DNA from: Streptomyces sp. PCS3-D2
GTDB taxonomy: Bacteria; Actinomycetota; Actinomycetes; Streptomycetales; Streptomycetaceae
Direction: 5' to 3'
Length of the DNA: 64,000 nucleotides
Assembly: GCF_000612545.2 (NCBI RefSeq)
Contig: NZ_CP097800.1
Location: 2,477,001-2,541,000, forward strand
How positions within the stretch are numbered: the first letter of the stretch is position 1; each line of letters opens with the position of its first letter. The translations under genes were made by a program, and so were the position numbers. Under the pieces are notes generated by a model. That model saw only the letters and a list, made by a program, of their open reading frames with translations, searched no databases and was not told the origin of the DNA. Below are positions 17,558 through 26,395 of the stretch, in pieces.

Positions 17558-17962
17558 ATGCTCCGTATGGACATGATCCTGAGCGTGGACTCGATCCTGA
17601 CGGATGTCGCGTGGTTCCCGGTCATCGGATTGGCCGTCGTCGCCCTGCTGCTCGGCGGCTTCAAGCTGGGCCAGCTGGTCCGGGCCAAGGAGCCGCCACC
17701 CCCCGCCGCCGAGGAGCAGCCCCGCCTGCCGGAGGGCGGAGCGGTCTACGAAGTCCGCGAGGAACGGGACCAGGTGGAGATCCCCGAGGGTGGCCTGAGA
17801 CCGCACGAGATGCAGGGCTACGGGAACTTCGGCTCCACCACCTCCAGCCATCCGGAGGAGGTCCGCAAGGAGCGCGAGTCCGGGTACAAGCTGCCCGAAG
17901 GGCCCGGTCCGCACCCGCAGCCCGGGGCTCCGCCGAACGCCGGGCGCGGGGCGCACTCCTGA
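17558..17962 (+). CDS. DUF6479 family small membrane protein
   Basis: The predicted 134-residue protein has one N-terminal membrane segment (WFPVIGLAVVALLLGGFKLG) and a cytoplasmic acidic tail with EEQPRLPEGG, LRPHEMQGYGN and SSHPEEVRKERESGYKLPEG. This matches DUF6479, a Streptomyces-specific family of unknown function. Two start codons (MLRM/MDM) are possible. Confidence 0.75.
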   Translation: MLRMDMILSVDSILTDVAWFPVIGLAVVALLLGGFKLGQLVRAKEPPPPAAEEQPRLPEGGAVYEVREERDQVEIPEGGLRPHEMQGYGNFGSTTSSHPEEVRKERESGYKLPEGPGPHPQPGAPPNAGRGAHS

Positions 17963-18002
17963 CCCGGCCGTCCGCCCCGGGAGGACGGCGACCCGAAGGC
18001 CG

Positions 18003-18029
18003 CTGACCCGCGCCGCCCGCGCGGGTCAG
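18003..18029. terminator. Bidirectional terminator hairpin
   Basis: Perfect 11-base arms (CTGACCCGCGC and its complement) with a 5-base loop between the convergent DUF6479 and ligase genes. It is followed at 18045-18085 by near-identical 14-base repeats of the CGCAGGTCCGCCCC type. Confidence 0.75.
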
Positions 18030-18110
18030 TGCCCTTCCCTCCTCGCAGGTCCGCCCCCGCAGGTCCGCCCCCGCAGGCACGCCCCGGAACGGTCCGTCCA
18101 GGTCCGTCCT

Positions 18111-18995
18111 TCAGAGGTCCGCCCGCAGCCGGAGCACCTCCGGCGGCGGGTGCCGGGCCGAGGCGTGTCGGATCTCCGCAGTGAGCGGCGGGTCCAGGGC
18201 GCGGTAGGGGACCTCGCCGAGCCCGATGGCGGTGACCGTGCCCCGCGGCCCCGCCGATCCGCGCGCGGCGGCGGCCTCGGCCACCTCCCGGCGCAGCGCC
18301 GCCGTCAGCGGGCTCGACACCAGTGGGGTCTCGTCCCCGACCGGCAGGACGAGCACCAGGGCGAGGGGCCGGCGCGGGGTTCCCGTGTAGCCGACGACCG
18401 CGGCGTCCCGGACGTCGGTGTGCCGCACCTTCTGCCAGCCGCGCCGCCCGGCCGGGTAGGCCTGGTCCAGCCTCTTGACGACGAGGCCCTCGATACCGCT
18501 GGCGGGGAGCGTCTCGTACCAGGTGGCGGCCAGCTCCGGGTCGGTCGTCATCGGGACGGGCTGGAGGGGCGGCCCGAGGGGGAGGAGCAGATCGACGAGG
18601 AGGGCCCGCCGGCGTTCGTACGGGCGGGCGCGCACGTCCAGCCCGGCCAGTTCCAGCACGTCGAAGGCGGCGTACGAGGCCGGCAGGCTCTGCGCCAGCA
18701 CGGCGGCCCGGGCCGCCGTGGCCGCCGCGCGCCGCTGTACCAGCGCGAAGTCGGTGCGGCCCGAGTGCCAGACCACCACCTCACCGTCGAGGACCGTCCC
18801 CGCGGGCAACTGCAGCGCTGCCGCCGCCAGGTCGGGGAACGCACTGGTCACGATCCGCCCGGAGCGGGCCTGGAGCGTCACGTCGGCCGCCGAACGGGCG
18901 ATGACCAGCCGGTGTCCGTCGAACTTCGGCTCGTACGCCAGTCCCGCCCCACGCGGCAGGACGGGGACCGCGGCGGCCAGCGCCACCCGGATCAC
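18111..18995 (-). CDS. ATP-dependent DNA ligase (LigC/LigD ligase-domain type)
   Basis: The predicted 294-residue ligase has nucleotidyltransferase motif I YEPKFDGHR (catalytic Lys near residue 24), motif III AAFDVLEL, motif IV GIEGLVVKR, and motif V WQKVRH, then a short OB-type domain. It joins DNA ends in non-homologous end joining. It overlaps the polymerase gene by four bases (ATGA), so the two are translated together. In M. tuberculosis and similar species these activities are fused as LigD; here they are split. Confidence 0.9.
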   Translation of the reverse strand: MIRVALAAAVPVLPRGAGLAYEPKFDGHRLVIARSAADVTLQARSGRIVTSAFPDLAAAALQLPAGTVLDGEVVVWHSGRTDFALVQRRAAATAARAAVLAQSLPASYAAFDVLELAGLDVRARPYERRRALLVDLLLPLGPPLQPVPMTTDPELAATWYETLPASGIEGLVVKRLDQAYPAGRRGWQKVRHTDVRDAAVVGYTGTPRRPLALVLVLPVGDETPLVSSPLTAALRREVAEAAAARGSAGPRGTVTAIGLGEVPYRALDPPLTAEIRHASARHPPPEVLRLRADL

Positions 18996-19888
18996 GGCCG
19001 GACCTTGGGGAGCGGGCGACCCCGCGCGGGATCGGCCAGCGGGGCGAAGAGGTCGCCGTCGCGCAGCAGCCGCGGCCCGATGTCATCGGCGAGGAAGACC
19101 AGGTCGGCGGGGGTGCGGCAGGCCTCGACCTCGGCCCAGGACACGGGCGCGGAGACGGTGGGGCGGGCCCGCGCGCGCAGGGTGTAGGCGGCGGCGGTGG
19201 TTTTCGCGGCTGCGTTCTGGCTGTGGTCGACGAAGACCTTGCCGGGGCGCAGGGCCTTGGCCATGCGGTGGACCACGAGGTCGGGGAGCTCGCGCTCGGC
19301 CTCCTGGGCGAGCTGCTTGGCGTACGCGGACACCTGCGAGGACGGGGTCGGCTCCAGCGGCACGGCCAGGTGCAGCCCCTTGGAGCCGGAGGTCTTGGCG
19401 CAGGCGTCGAGCCCGTCGGCGGCGAGCCGCTCGCGCAGCCACAGGGCGGCGGCGCTGCACTCGACGACGGACGCGGGCGCGCCGGGGTCGAGGTCGAGGA
19501 CCATGCGGTCGGCGACCGCGGGGCTGCCGGCCGGCCACTGGTGGACGTGGAATTCGACGACGAGGTTGGCGGCCCACATGAGGGTGGCCATGTCGGCGAC
19601 GACCACCTGTGCGGCGGAGGGGTCCTCGGAGCGGGGCACCGGGGTGGTCCTCACCCAGTCGGGTGTGCCGGGCGGCGGGTTCTTGGTGAAGAACAGCTGG
19701 CCGTCCGGCCCATCCGGATAGCGCAGGAAGGAGACCGCCCGGTCGTGGATCTGGGCCAGCAGGGGCTCCGCCACGCTGGCGTAGTAGTGGAGCACCTCGC
19801 CCTTCGTGTAGCCGGTCTCCGGGTAGAGGACCTTGTCGAGATTGCTGAGCGTGATGCGACGGCCCTCCACCAATGTGATCGGCGTCAT
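18992..19888 (-). CDS. LigD-type polymerase/primase domain protein
   Basis: The predicted 298-residue archaeo-eukaryotic primase-like polymerase used for gap filling in NHEJ. Features are ITLSNLDKVLYPETGYTKGE at the N-terminus, FLRYPDG, the FFTKNPP segment, the metal-binding DLDPG near residue 133, and SGSKGLHLAVPL with HRMAKALRPGKVFVDHSQN. The ATG at 19888 is used; the longer frame has no conserved extension. Only 31 bases separate it from the divergent ku gene. Confidence 0.92.
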   Translation of the reverse strand: MTPITLVEGRRITLSNLDKVLYPETGYTKGEVLHYYASVAEPLLAQIHDRAVSFLRYPDGPDGQLFFTKNPPPGTPDWVRTTPVPRSEDPSAAQVVVADMATLMWAANLVVEFHVHQWPAGSPAVADRMVLDLDPGAPASVVECSAAALWLRERLAADGLDACAKTSGSKGLHLAVPLEPTPSSQVSAYAKQLAQEAERELPDLVVHRMAKALRPGKVFVDHSQNAAAKTTAAAYTLRARARPTVSAPVSWAEVEACRTPADLVFLADDIGPRLLRDGDLFAPLADPARGRPLPKVRP

Positions 19889-19919
19889 ACGATGAGACTG
19901 CCACGAAACAGGAGGAACC

Positions 19920-21089
19920 GTGCGATCCATCTGGAACGGAGCGATCTCCTTCGGCCTCGTCAGCATTCCGATCAAGCTCGTGAACGCCACCGAGAGCCAC
20001 TCGATCTCCTTCCGTCAGATCCACCTCGCCGACGGCGGCCGGATCCGCTACCGCAAGGTGTGCGAGCTGGACGGCGAGGAGGTGGCGGGCGCCGAGATCG
20101 GCAAGGGGTACGAGGAGGCCGACGGGTCGGTCGTCCCGATCACCGATGAGGACCTGGCTCAGCTGCCGCTGGCCACGGCGAAGACGATCGAGATCATGTC
20201 GTTCGTGCCCGCCGAGGAGATCGACCCGCTGCAGATGGACGCGGCGTACTACCTGGCGGCGAACGGGGCCACGGCGGCGAAGCCGTACACGCTGCTGCGG
20301 GAGGCGCTGAGGCGCAGCCGGAAGGTCGCGATCGCCAAGTACGCGCTGCGGGGGCGGGAGCGGCTCGGCATGCTGCGGGTCGTCGACGACGTGATCGCGA
20401 TGCACGGGCTGTTGTGGCCGGACGAGATCCGGGCGCCGGAGGGAGTCGCTCCGGACGTGGAGGTGACCGTACGGGACGCCGAACTGGACCTGGCGGACGC
20501 CCTGATGGCGACGCTCGGCGAGGTGGAGATGGCATCGCTGCACGACGACTACCGGGACGCCGTGGAGGCGATGATCGCGGCGAAGGCGGGCGGGGCGTTC
20601 GAACCGGCGGAGGCGACCGTGGAGCCGGCCGGGGGGCAGGTGATCGACCTGATGGCGGCGCTGGAGAAGAGCGTGCGGGCGGCGAAGGCCTCGCGGGGCG
20701 AGGGTGCGCGGCCTGACGGAGCGGCCCCGGAGAGTGGCACGGAGGCCGAGGTCACGCCGATGCGGCGGCGTGGCGGGACGGGGCGCAGGGCGTCGGCTGC
20801 GCCGAAGGCGGTCGGTGGGAAGAAGTCGACGGCGGCTTCGGCGAAGAAGACGGCGGCCTCGAAGACCGCTTCGAAGAAGAAGTCCACCACCGCCAAGTCG
20901 GGCACCGCCAAGTCGGGCACCGCCAGGTCGACGACCGCCAAGTCGGGCACCGGCAGGTCGACGACCGCCACGTCGGGGACCGCCAAATCGGCCACGGCCA
21001 CGTCGACGGCGGCGGCCGGTACGAAGAGGGCCGCCACGGCCTCGGGTGCGAAGAAGGCCTCGACACCGCGGAAGCGGACCTCTGCCTGA
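19920..21089 (+). CDS. ku: Ku DNA end-binding protein with repetitive basic tail
   Basis: Predicted 389 residues. Residues 1 to about 255 form the Ku bridge domain (MRSIWNGAISFGLVSIPIKL, RYRKVCELDG, PYTLLREALRRSRKVAIAKY). It binds double-strand breaks and recruits the LigD activities encoded divergently. The last 110 residues are a Lys/Ala/Ser/Thr tail with KSGTA/RSTT-type repeats, longer than in many bacterial Ku proteins, and probably bind DNA without sequence preference. The GTG start follows AGGAGGAACC. Confidence 0.95.
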   Translation: MRSIWNGAISFGLVSIPIKLVNATESHSISFRQIHLADGGRIRYRKVCELDGEEVAGAEIGKGYEEADGSVVPITDEDLAQLPLATAKTIEIMSFVPAEEIDPLQMDAAYYLAANGATAAKPYTLLREALRRSRKVAIAKYALRGRERLGMLRVVDDVIAMHGLLWPDEIRAPEGVAPDVEVTVRDAELDLADALMATLGEVEMASLHDDYRDAVEAMIAAKAGGAFEPAEATVEPAGGQVIDLMAALEKSVRAAKASRGEGARPDGAAPESGTEAEVTPMRRRGGTGRRASAAPKAVGGKKSTAASAKKTAASKTASKKKSTTAKSGTAKSGTARSTTAKSGTGRSTTATSGTAKSATATSTAAAGTKRAATASGAKKASTPRKRTSA

Positions 21090-21216
21090 GGGGCTGGCCC
21101 GGGGTCTGGTTCGAGAACCACGCCAGTGCTGTGCTCTCCCGCCCCGCCCCGCCCCGCCCCGCCGCCGTCCACCGGACTCCGCCCCGGAACCTCGCACCCG
21201 GGACCTCGCGCCCCCG

Positions 21217-21255
21217 CTCCCCCGGCTACCGCCGGGAGGCGCCCCCTCGCGGGGC
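21217..21255. repeat. Dispersed Streptomyces palindrome, copy 1
   Basis: The core CTCCCCCGGCTACCGCCGGG plus GAGGCGCCCCC resembles the copies at 39381-39410 (27 of 30 bases identical, one stem pair changed on both sides) and 46340-46367. It covers the last codons of the NERD gene and its downstream edge, so it may also serve as its terminator. Confidence 0.7.
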
Positions 21256-22083
21256 TGCGGTGCGGCCGGGGCTCAGGGGCGGGCGCTGCGGCAGCCAGGT
21301 TCGGGTGTCGCGGGCCTGGGCGAACAGGGCTTCGACGTCAGGGGCTTTGAGGGCCACCGGAGCGGCGGCGAGGTCCGGTGCCGCGGACTGCGGTTGCAGG
21401 ATGCGGATGTCGCGGACCGTCGGGGCCGTCTCCAGGCGGGAGGCGTCGACCACCGCCAGGGCCGGGGTGACCTTCGCGGCGAGGAGCACGGTCGCGCGGA
21501 CCGCCGCGCCGCGGATCCAGCGGGGGTCCGGACGGGGTTCGGCGCGGCCGACCGTGAGCAGCAGGTCGCCGACCACCGCGCGCTGGCGGCGTCCGGGAAC
21601 CGTACGCACGCAGAAGATCCCGGCAGGACCGATGAGCAGGTGGTCGATGTGGCCGGAGCCCGGGAGCGGGACGCAGTGCAGGGTCCGCCAGCCGTCCTGC
21701 TCCAGGGCGTCGAGGGCGTCACCCATCCGCTGCTGCGCGGCGAGGTCCTGGCGCAGCCGGTGGCGGGCCCGGCTGCCCGCGGTGCCGTGCTCCAGCTCGC
21801 CCAGCAGGGTCTCGCCGGGGCGGTTCGGTGCCAGGTCCGCGTCCGGCGGCAGGGCCAGGCGGCGCAGGTCGGCCGCGGTCGGGACCGGTGGCGGCCCGAT
21901 GGAGACGGTGCCGCTCAGGTAGGGACGCAGCGCGGCCAGGACTGCCTCGCGGTGGTCGTCTTCGAGGACGCTGATCCGGTTGGCCTGGCGGTCGTACCAG
22001 GCGACCGCCTGCCCGTCGGGCAAGTTGACGTACAGTCGACCGCGTCCGGGACGGCCGCTGGGCAGTACCTTGAGTCCGCGCAT
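21226..22083 (-). CDS. NERD domain protein
   Basis: The predicted 285-residue protein has a central nuclease-related NERD-like region: AGSRARHRLRQDLAAQQRMG, then WRTLHCVPLPGSGHIDHLLI and GPAGIFCVRTVPGRR, matching the family pattern of an IDHL(L/V)IGPAGIF core. The usual active-site lysine of the restriction-endonuclease fold is not obvious, so catalysis is unsure. The N-terminal 90 residues (YVNLPDGQAVAWYDRQANRI) are another small domain. Role unknown. The C-terminal tail PRGGASRR derives from a dispersed palindrome. Confidence 0.7.
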   Translation of the reverse strand: MRGLKVLPSGRPGRGRLYVNLPDGQAVAWYDRQANRISVLEDDHREAVLAALRPYLSGTVSIGPPPVPTAADLRRLALPPDADLAPNRPGETLLGELEHGTAGSRARHRLRQDLAAQQRMGDALDALEQDGWRTLHCVPLPGSGHIDHLLIGPAGIFCVRTVPGRRQRAVVGDLLLTVGRAEPRPDPRWIRGAAVRATVLLAAKVTPALAVVDASRLETAPTVRDIRILQPQSAAPDLAAAPVALKAPDVEALFAQARDTRTWLPQRPPLSPGRTAAPRGGASRR

Positions 22084-22269
22084 TCACCCTCACCCCCGCC
22101 GTCCATGTGAGCAGCCGGGGCGGCGCACGGCAATCCCTCGGATGTGTAACGACTCCGACGGGCTGCTGCGACTTCGCTGTTACACGAACGGGGTGCCGCC
22201 GCAACGGCCGCCGCCTACGGTGGTCGCACCTGGAGACACCAGGGCCCGACCAGCACCGAAGGACCTTCC

Positions 22270-22902
22270 GTGAGCACCGCCCGCCGCCGCACCCTCGTTC
22301 GCGCCACCGCCGTGACCGCCTGTGCCGGCAGCCTGCTGGCGCTGCCCACCGCTGCCGCTCTGGCCGAAGGGGTGCCGGCGGCGGCCTCCGCGCACTCCTC
22401 GGCCGCGCAGCGGACTCTGGTCAAGAGCCTCGAACTGGCCGACGGAGTGTCCACGGCGAAGGTCTACCGGATGGCCGAGGGCGGCTACCAGGCCGACATC
22501 CTGGCTGTCGACGGCGCCAGGGCGGCCACCCTGACCAGCCGTGACGGGGTCATCGCCGTCGACGGCTCGGGCGGCCTGCACGCGGCCCTGGACCCCGCGG
22601 GCCGGCTGACCTCCTGGGTCGGCGGTGCCATCGTGCAGGGCGGCGGCCACGCCGTCGCGGGCGGCGGGCACAAGACCGGCACGCGCGACGGGCAGATCGT
22701 CCCGGTCTCGGCCGAGCAGCGGGCCGCCGCCGGCGACACCCGCGCCCTGGAGGCCGCGTCCGCGGAGGGCCGGCGGCTGAGTACGCTGGCCGACGGGCCC
22801 GGCGAGGGCGTGCTGCTGCTCGCGGCGGGCGGCGGCATCGCGGCGGTGGGCGCGGCCGGACTCGGCTTCGCCATGCTGCGTCGGGGGCGTACCGACGGCT
22901 GA
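22270..22902 (+). CDS. Secreted or membrane-anchored hypothetical protein
   Basis: The predicted 210-residue protein from a GTG start has a signal peptide (MSTARRRTLVRATAVTACAG ... LPTAAALAE), a body with ADILAVDGARAATLTSRDG, and a C-terminal hydrophobic segment (GVLLLAAGGGIAAVGAAGLG) followed by RRGR. The layout resembles a surface protein kept at the membrane. No LAxTG motif is present. Function not recognised. Confidence 0.7.
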   Translation: MSTARRRTLVRATAVTACAGSLLALPTAAALAEGVPAAASAHSSAAQRTLVKSLELADGVSTAKVYRMAEGGYQADILAVDGARAATLTSRDGVIAVDGSGGLHAALDPAGRLTSWVGGAIVQGGGHAVAGGGHKTGTRDGQIVPVSAEQRAAAGDTRALEAASAEGRRLSTLADGPGEGVLLLAAGGGIAAVGAAGLGFAMLRRGRTDG

Positions 22903-23049
22903 CCGCCGTCGGCGGCCGCACGGACGGCGGGCAGCGCTCCCGCCCGCGCTCCGACCACCGGCGGCCACCCGGGTAAAAGGGGGCACACCTCCGCATAGGG
23001 TGGATGTGATCGACCGTCGCGGCGGGGCGCGCAGAAGGGCACGGGGGCT

Positions 23050-23898
23050 GTGGACTGGGGGGCCGTGAAGAGGTTCGTTTTCGGCGGGGCGGCGAGCCGC
23101 TCCCGCTCTCCCGTTTCCGGCCCGGCCCGCGCGCCGCTGCTGGCCCTCGCCGCGCTCCCGCTGCTGGCGGGCTGCGGCGACACCGGCGGGCTGGTCGGTG
23201 CCGGGGCGACCGCGACCGCGAGCGGGCCCGTCCATCTGTGGCCCGACCGCACGGGGGCGACCGTGCCGCCGGCCGATCCGGCCGGGGCTCCACCCGAGTA
23301 CGTGAAGGGGATCCCGCCCGTCCCCGACGAGGACGTGCACGCGGTCGATCCCGTGGCGCTCGTCCAGGCGGAGCTGCGGGCCCACCCCAAGACCAGGTCG
23401 GGTGCGGACGGGATACCGGCCGAGACCGCCGCGGCGATCAACACCTGCGCGCGGGGGGACACGGGGCCCGCGTCGTGCCCGGTGCTGGCGCCGTACTACC
23501 GGGACCTCACCGGCAATGGCCGGGACGAGCTGATCATCGGCATCGAGTTCCCGGACAGGAGGATGTCCGTACGGGTCTACACGGCGGACCGCGACGGCCG
23601 CCTCAACCGGATCATGGCGACCACCCAGACGGTCGTCTCGGTGGAGCTGGCCGGGCACGACGTGGTCCTGCGGGTACCCAGCGGGAACCGCGGCTACGAG
23701 CTGATCACCGCCTGGTCCTGGGAGGAGAAGCAGCGCACCATGCTGCCGACGCGCGAGCAGATCGTACGGGTGCCCGCGAACCCGCAGGGTCCGCAGGACC
23801 GCGGGCCCGGGCCCGGCACGGGACCCCGCACGGGGTCGGGCACCGGACCGGGCACGGGACCGGGCACCGGACTCGGTCCCGGACCGGACCGGCCGTGA
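23050..23898 (+). CDS. Lipoprotein upstream of a histidine kinase
   Basis: The predicted 282-residue protein starts at a GTG and has a lipobox LLAGC with Cys42. The mature part contains CARGDTGPASCPVLAPYYRD with two cysteines and LTGNGRDELIIGIEFPDRRM, a VCBS/EF-like pattern. The end is a Pro/Gly/Thr repeat tail (GTGPGTG). Its stop overlaps the kinase start (GTGA at 23895-23898), so the lipoprotein is likely an accessory sensor for that kinase. Confidence 0.82.
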   Translation: MDWGAVKRFVFGGAASRSRSPVSGPARAPLLALAALPLLAGCGDTGGLVGAGATATASGPVHLWPDRTGATVPPADPAGAPPEYVKGIPPVPDEDVHAVDPVALVQAELRAHPKTRSGADGIPAETAAAINTCARGDTGPASCPVLAPYYRDLTGNGRDELIIGIEFPDRRMSVRVYTADRDGRLNRIMATTQTVVSVELAGHDVVLRVPSGNRGYELITAWSWEEKQRTMLPTREQIVRVPANPQGPQDRGPGPGTGPRTGSGTGPGTGPGTGLGPGPDRP

Positions 23899-25190
23899 CG
23901 GCGCGCGGGAGCGGGAACAGCGGGAACGAGGACCGGGCGCGGGCCGGGCTGTGGCGGGGACGGCTCCGACTGCCTGCCTGGACGGCCACGCTGACCTGGA
24001 AGTCGGCCTGCTTCATCGCGGTGATGTGCTGCTCGCTGGCCGCGGTCCTCGGAGCGCTCGTGCACGTGGAGGTGACCCGTCAGACGGTGGCCACGGCGCG
24101 GGAGAAGGCGTTGGGCAAGCTGAGCGACGTCACGGACGCGTACGAGGCGGGCGAGCCGCTGCCGCCCGGTTCCGGCCTGGATCCGGTGGGCCTGCCGCCG
24201 CAGCTGCGGGCGCTCGCGGTCGGCGGGCACCGGGGGACGGTCGTGGCGGAGCACCGCGGTCGCCCCACGATGTGGGCGGCCGGCCCGGCGGACGGACGGG
24301 CGCTGGCGACGGTGGTCGACTACGGGCAGAGCGCCCGCACCATCAGCGGCCTGGACAAGGCGATCATCGGGTCGTCGGTGCTGGCGATCGGCGGGACCCT
24401 GCTCGTGGGGACCTTCGCGGTGACCCGGGTGACGCGGCGGCTGCACCAGACGGCGACCGTGGCGCGGCGGATCACGCGGGGCGACCTCGACGCCCGGGTG
24501 GACGACCCGCGGACGAAGGAACCGTCGCGGCGCCAGGACGAGGTGGCGACGGTCGCCGGGGCGCTGGACACGATGGCGGGGAGCCTGCAGTCGAAGCTGG
24601 AGAGCGAGCGGCGGTTCACCGCGGACGTCGCCCATGAGCTGCGCACTCCGCTGACGGGCTTGCAGGCGGCGTCGGAGCTGCTGCCGGAGGGCCGGCCGAC
24701 GGAGCTGGTGCGCGAACGGGTCCGGACGATGCGGCAGCTGACGGAGGACCTGCTGGAGATCTCCCGGTTGGACTCGGGCAGCGAGGCGGTGGAGACCGAC
24801 CTGCACCAGCTGGGACGGCTGGCCCGGCGCGTGGTGCGGGCCTCCGGGACGGAAACCGAGGCGGTCGTCCTGCGGGACGCCCATGTGGAGACGGATCGGC
24901 GGAGGCTGGAACGGGTCCTGGGGAACCTCGTGGCCAACGCCCATCAGCACGGGCGCGCGCCGGTGGTGCTGACGGTGGACGGGACGGTGGTGACCGTACG
25001 GGACCACGGGGACGGCTTCCCCGACTACCTGCTGGCACACGGCCCGCAGCGCTTCCGCAGCGGCGGGAAGGGGCACGGGCTGGGGTTGACCATAGCCGCG
25101 GGTCAGGCGGAGGCGATCGGCGCGACGCTGCGCTTCCGCTCCGCGGACGGTGGCGGAGGCCTGGCGGTCCTCACTCTCCCGGGTTCCTGA
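23895..25190 (+). CDS. Membrane sensor histidine kinase without adjacent regulator
   Basis: The predicted 431-residue kinase has TM1 near residues 33-57 (SACFIAVMCCSLAAVLGALV), an extracytoplasmic sensor region of about 100 residues, TM2 (AIIGSSVLAIGGTLLVGTFA), HAMP, a DHp domain with the phospho-His in FTADVAHELRTPLTGL, and an ATPase domain with NLVANAHQHG, VRDHGDGFPD and GGKGHGLGLTI. No response regulator gene lies beside it; the partner must be encoded elsewhere or the gene was lost. Confidence 0.92.
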   Translation: MTARGSGNSGNEDRARAGLWRGRLRLPAWTATLTWKSACFIAVMCCSLAAVLGALVHVEVTRQTVATAREKALGKLSDVTDAYEAGEPLPPGSGLDPVGLPPQLRALAVGGHRGTVVAEHRGRPTMWAAGPADGRALATVVDYGQSARTISGLDKAIIGSSVLAIGGTLLVGTFAVTRVTRRLHQTATVARRITRGDLDARVDDPRTKEPSRRQDEVATVAGALDTMAGSLQSKLESERRFTADVAHELRTPLTGLQAASELLPEGRPTELVRERVRTMRQLTEDLLEISRLDSGSEAVETDLHQLGRLARRVVRASGTETEAVVLRDAHVETDRRRLERVLGNLVANAHQHGRAPVVLTVDGTVVTVRDHGDGFPDYLLAHGPQRFRSGGKGHGLGLTIAAGQAEAIGATLRFRSADGGGGLAVLTLPGS

Positions 25191-25273
25191 CGGGCCGCCG
25201 CCCGGCCCCGCGGCCCCGTTCCCGGGCGCCGCGGGGCACGCGCCGGCGGCCGGCCGCGGCGGCGGGCCGGGGG

Positions 25274-25546
25274 TCAGCTCTGCGGGCGGGAGGGCTTGGT
25301 CCAGGGCCAGCGGGGGCGCGGCTTGGTGCCCGAGGGGCGGAACGCGTACTTCCAGCCCTTCTGCAGACCCAGCCGCTTGGAGTAGCCCGCCGGGACGCGT
25401 TCGTACAGCAGCACCGTCGGCGGGCCGTCCGGCGTCGGGACGGGGATCTCGTACCACTTCGGCGGGTGTCCGGTCGGGCCGGTCAGGATCGGGAGGACCC
25501 GGCCGTCCATCGGGCCGCCCTCGAAGGGGGTCGGTTCGCTTCTCAC
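25274..25546 (-). CDS. Hypothetical 90-residue protein
   Basis: Starts at a GTG 10 bases after the TetR stop, consistent with co-transcription. The sequence has VLPILTGPTGHPPKWYEIPV, VLLYERVPAGYSK and KYAFRPSGTKPRPRWPW, proline- and aromatic-rich, with no signal or membrane segment. No family recognised. An internal ATG (MDGRVLPI) is an alternative start. Confidence 0.6.
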   Translation of the reverse strand: MRSEPTPFEGGPMDGRVLPILTGPTGHPPKWYEIPVPTPDGPPTVLLYERVPAGYSKRLGLQKGWKYAFRPSGTKPRPRWPWTKPSRPQS

Positions 25547-25556
25547 TCCACCAGTG

Positions 25557-26270
25557 TCACAGCAGGTGGGCGGCCTCGGAGACCACCGGCATCACGCGCC
25601 GGGCCAGGTCCCCCACCGGGCCGTCCGCCGATTCCAGGGACAGGGCGGTCCGGGCGGCCGCCGCGGTCTGCGGATCCGTGGCGGCGGTGGCCGTCAGCAG
25701 GGCGATGAACTGGTCGAGCAGCCAGTCGCGGAGGGTGTCCACCTCGGGCTGCTTGCCCTCGTCGATCCACATGAGGGAGGCGGCCTCGACGGCCGTGATC
25801 CAGGTACGGACCATCATGCGCAGCCGGGGTCCGGGGGCCGGGACCCCCAGGTGGAGGAGGATCTGGTCGGCGGCGGCCCGGCGGATGCCGTCGACCGTCG
25901 CCGTCGTGCGGGAGGTCTCCACGACGCTGCCGCCCTGGAGGAGGGCTGCGAAGCCGGTGTCGTGTTCGTCGACGAACGCGAGGTAGCGGTCCAGGGCCCG
26001 GGACAGCCGCCGGGTCAGCGGGCCCTGCTGGGGTTCGGCGAAGCAGAGCTCCAGGAGATCGGCCGCCGAGCGCAGGGCCGCCTCGTAGAGCTGCTGCTTG
26101 CCGCCGGGGAAGTAGCGGTAGACGAGCGGGCGCGAGACCCCGGCGGCCTCCGCGACGTCGTCGAGCGAGACCTCCTCCGGGGCCCGGTGCGCGAACAGCG
26201 AGAGGGCCGCGTCGAGGAGTTGGGCCCGCCGCTCCTCGACGCTCAGCCTGCGGTACGCGCGTACGGTCAT
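25557..26270 (-). CDS. TetR family transcriptional regulator
   Basis: The predicted 237-residue repressor has an N-terminal HTH (RRAQLLDAALSLFAHRAPEE ... VSLDDVAEAAGVSRPLVYRYF) and an all-helical ligand domain. It lies downstream of the AurF-like gene on the same strand (125-base gap) and upstream of the 90-residue gene. The palindrome at 27377-27390 in the divergent spacer is a plausible operator. Its ligand is unknown. Confidence 0.9.
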   Translation of the reverse strand: MTVRAYRRLSVEERRAQLLDAALSLFAHRAPEEVSLDDVAEAAGVSRPLVYRYFPGGKQQLYEAALRSAADLLELCFAEPQQGPLTRRLSRALDRYLAFVDEHDTGFAALLQGGSVVETSRTTATVDGIRRAAADQILLHLGVPAPGPRLRMMVRTWITAVEAASLMWIDEGKQPEVDTLRDWLLDQFIALLTATAATDPQTAAAARTALSLESADGPVGDLARRVMPVVSEAAHLL

Positions 26271-26395
26271 GAGCGCAGGGTAGCCCGCGGGCGGCCGACC
26301 GCGGCCGACGTCCGCCAAGTCCGCGGGAACCCGGGAACCGCGGGAACCCGTGCCGTCCCGTCCGTCCGCCCGGGTGCCCGTGCCCCGCCCCCTCC

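Noticed and set aside
15860..17956. A 698-codon minus-strand frame opposite the XdhC-type gene
   Set aside because: Only its last 89 codons look like a gene with a ribosome site; the rest mirrors XdhC and DUF6479 coding sequence.
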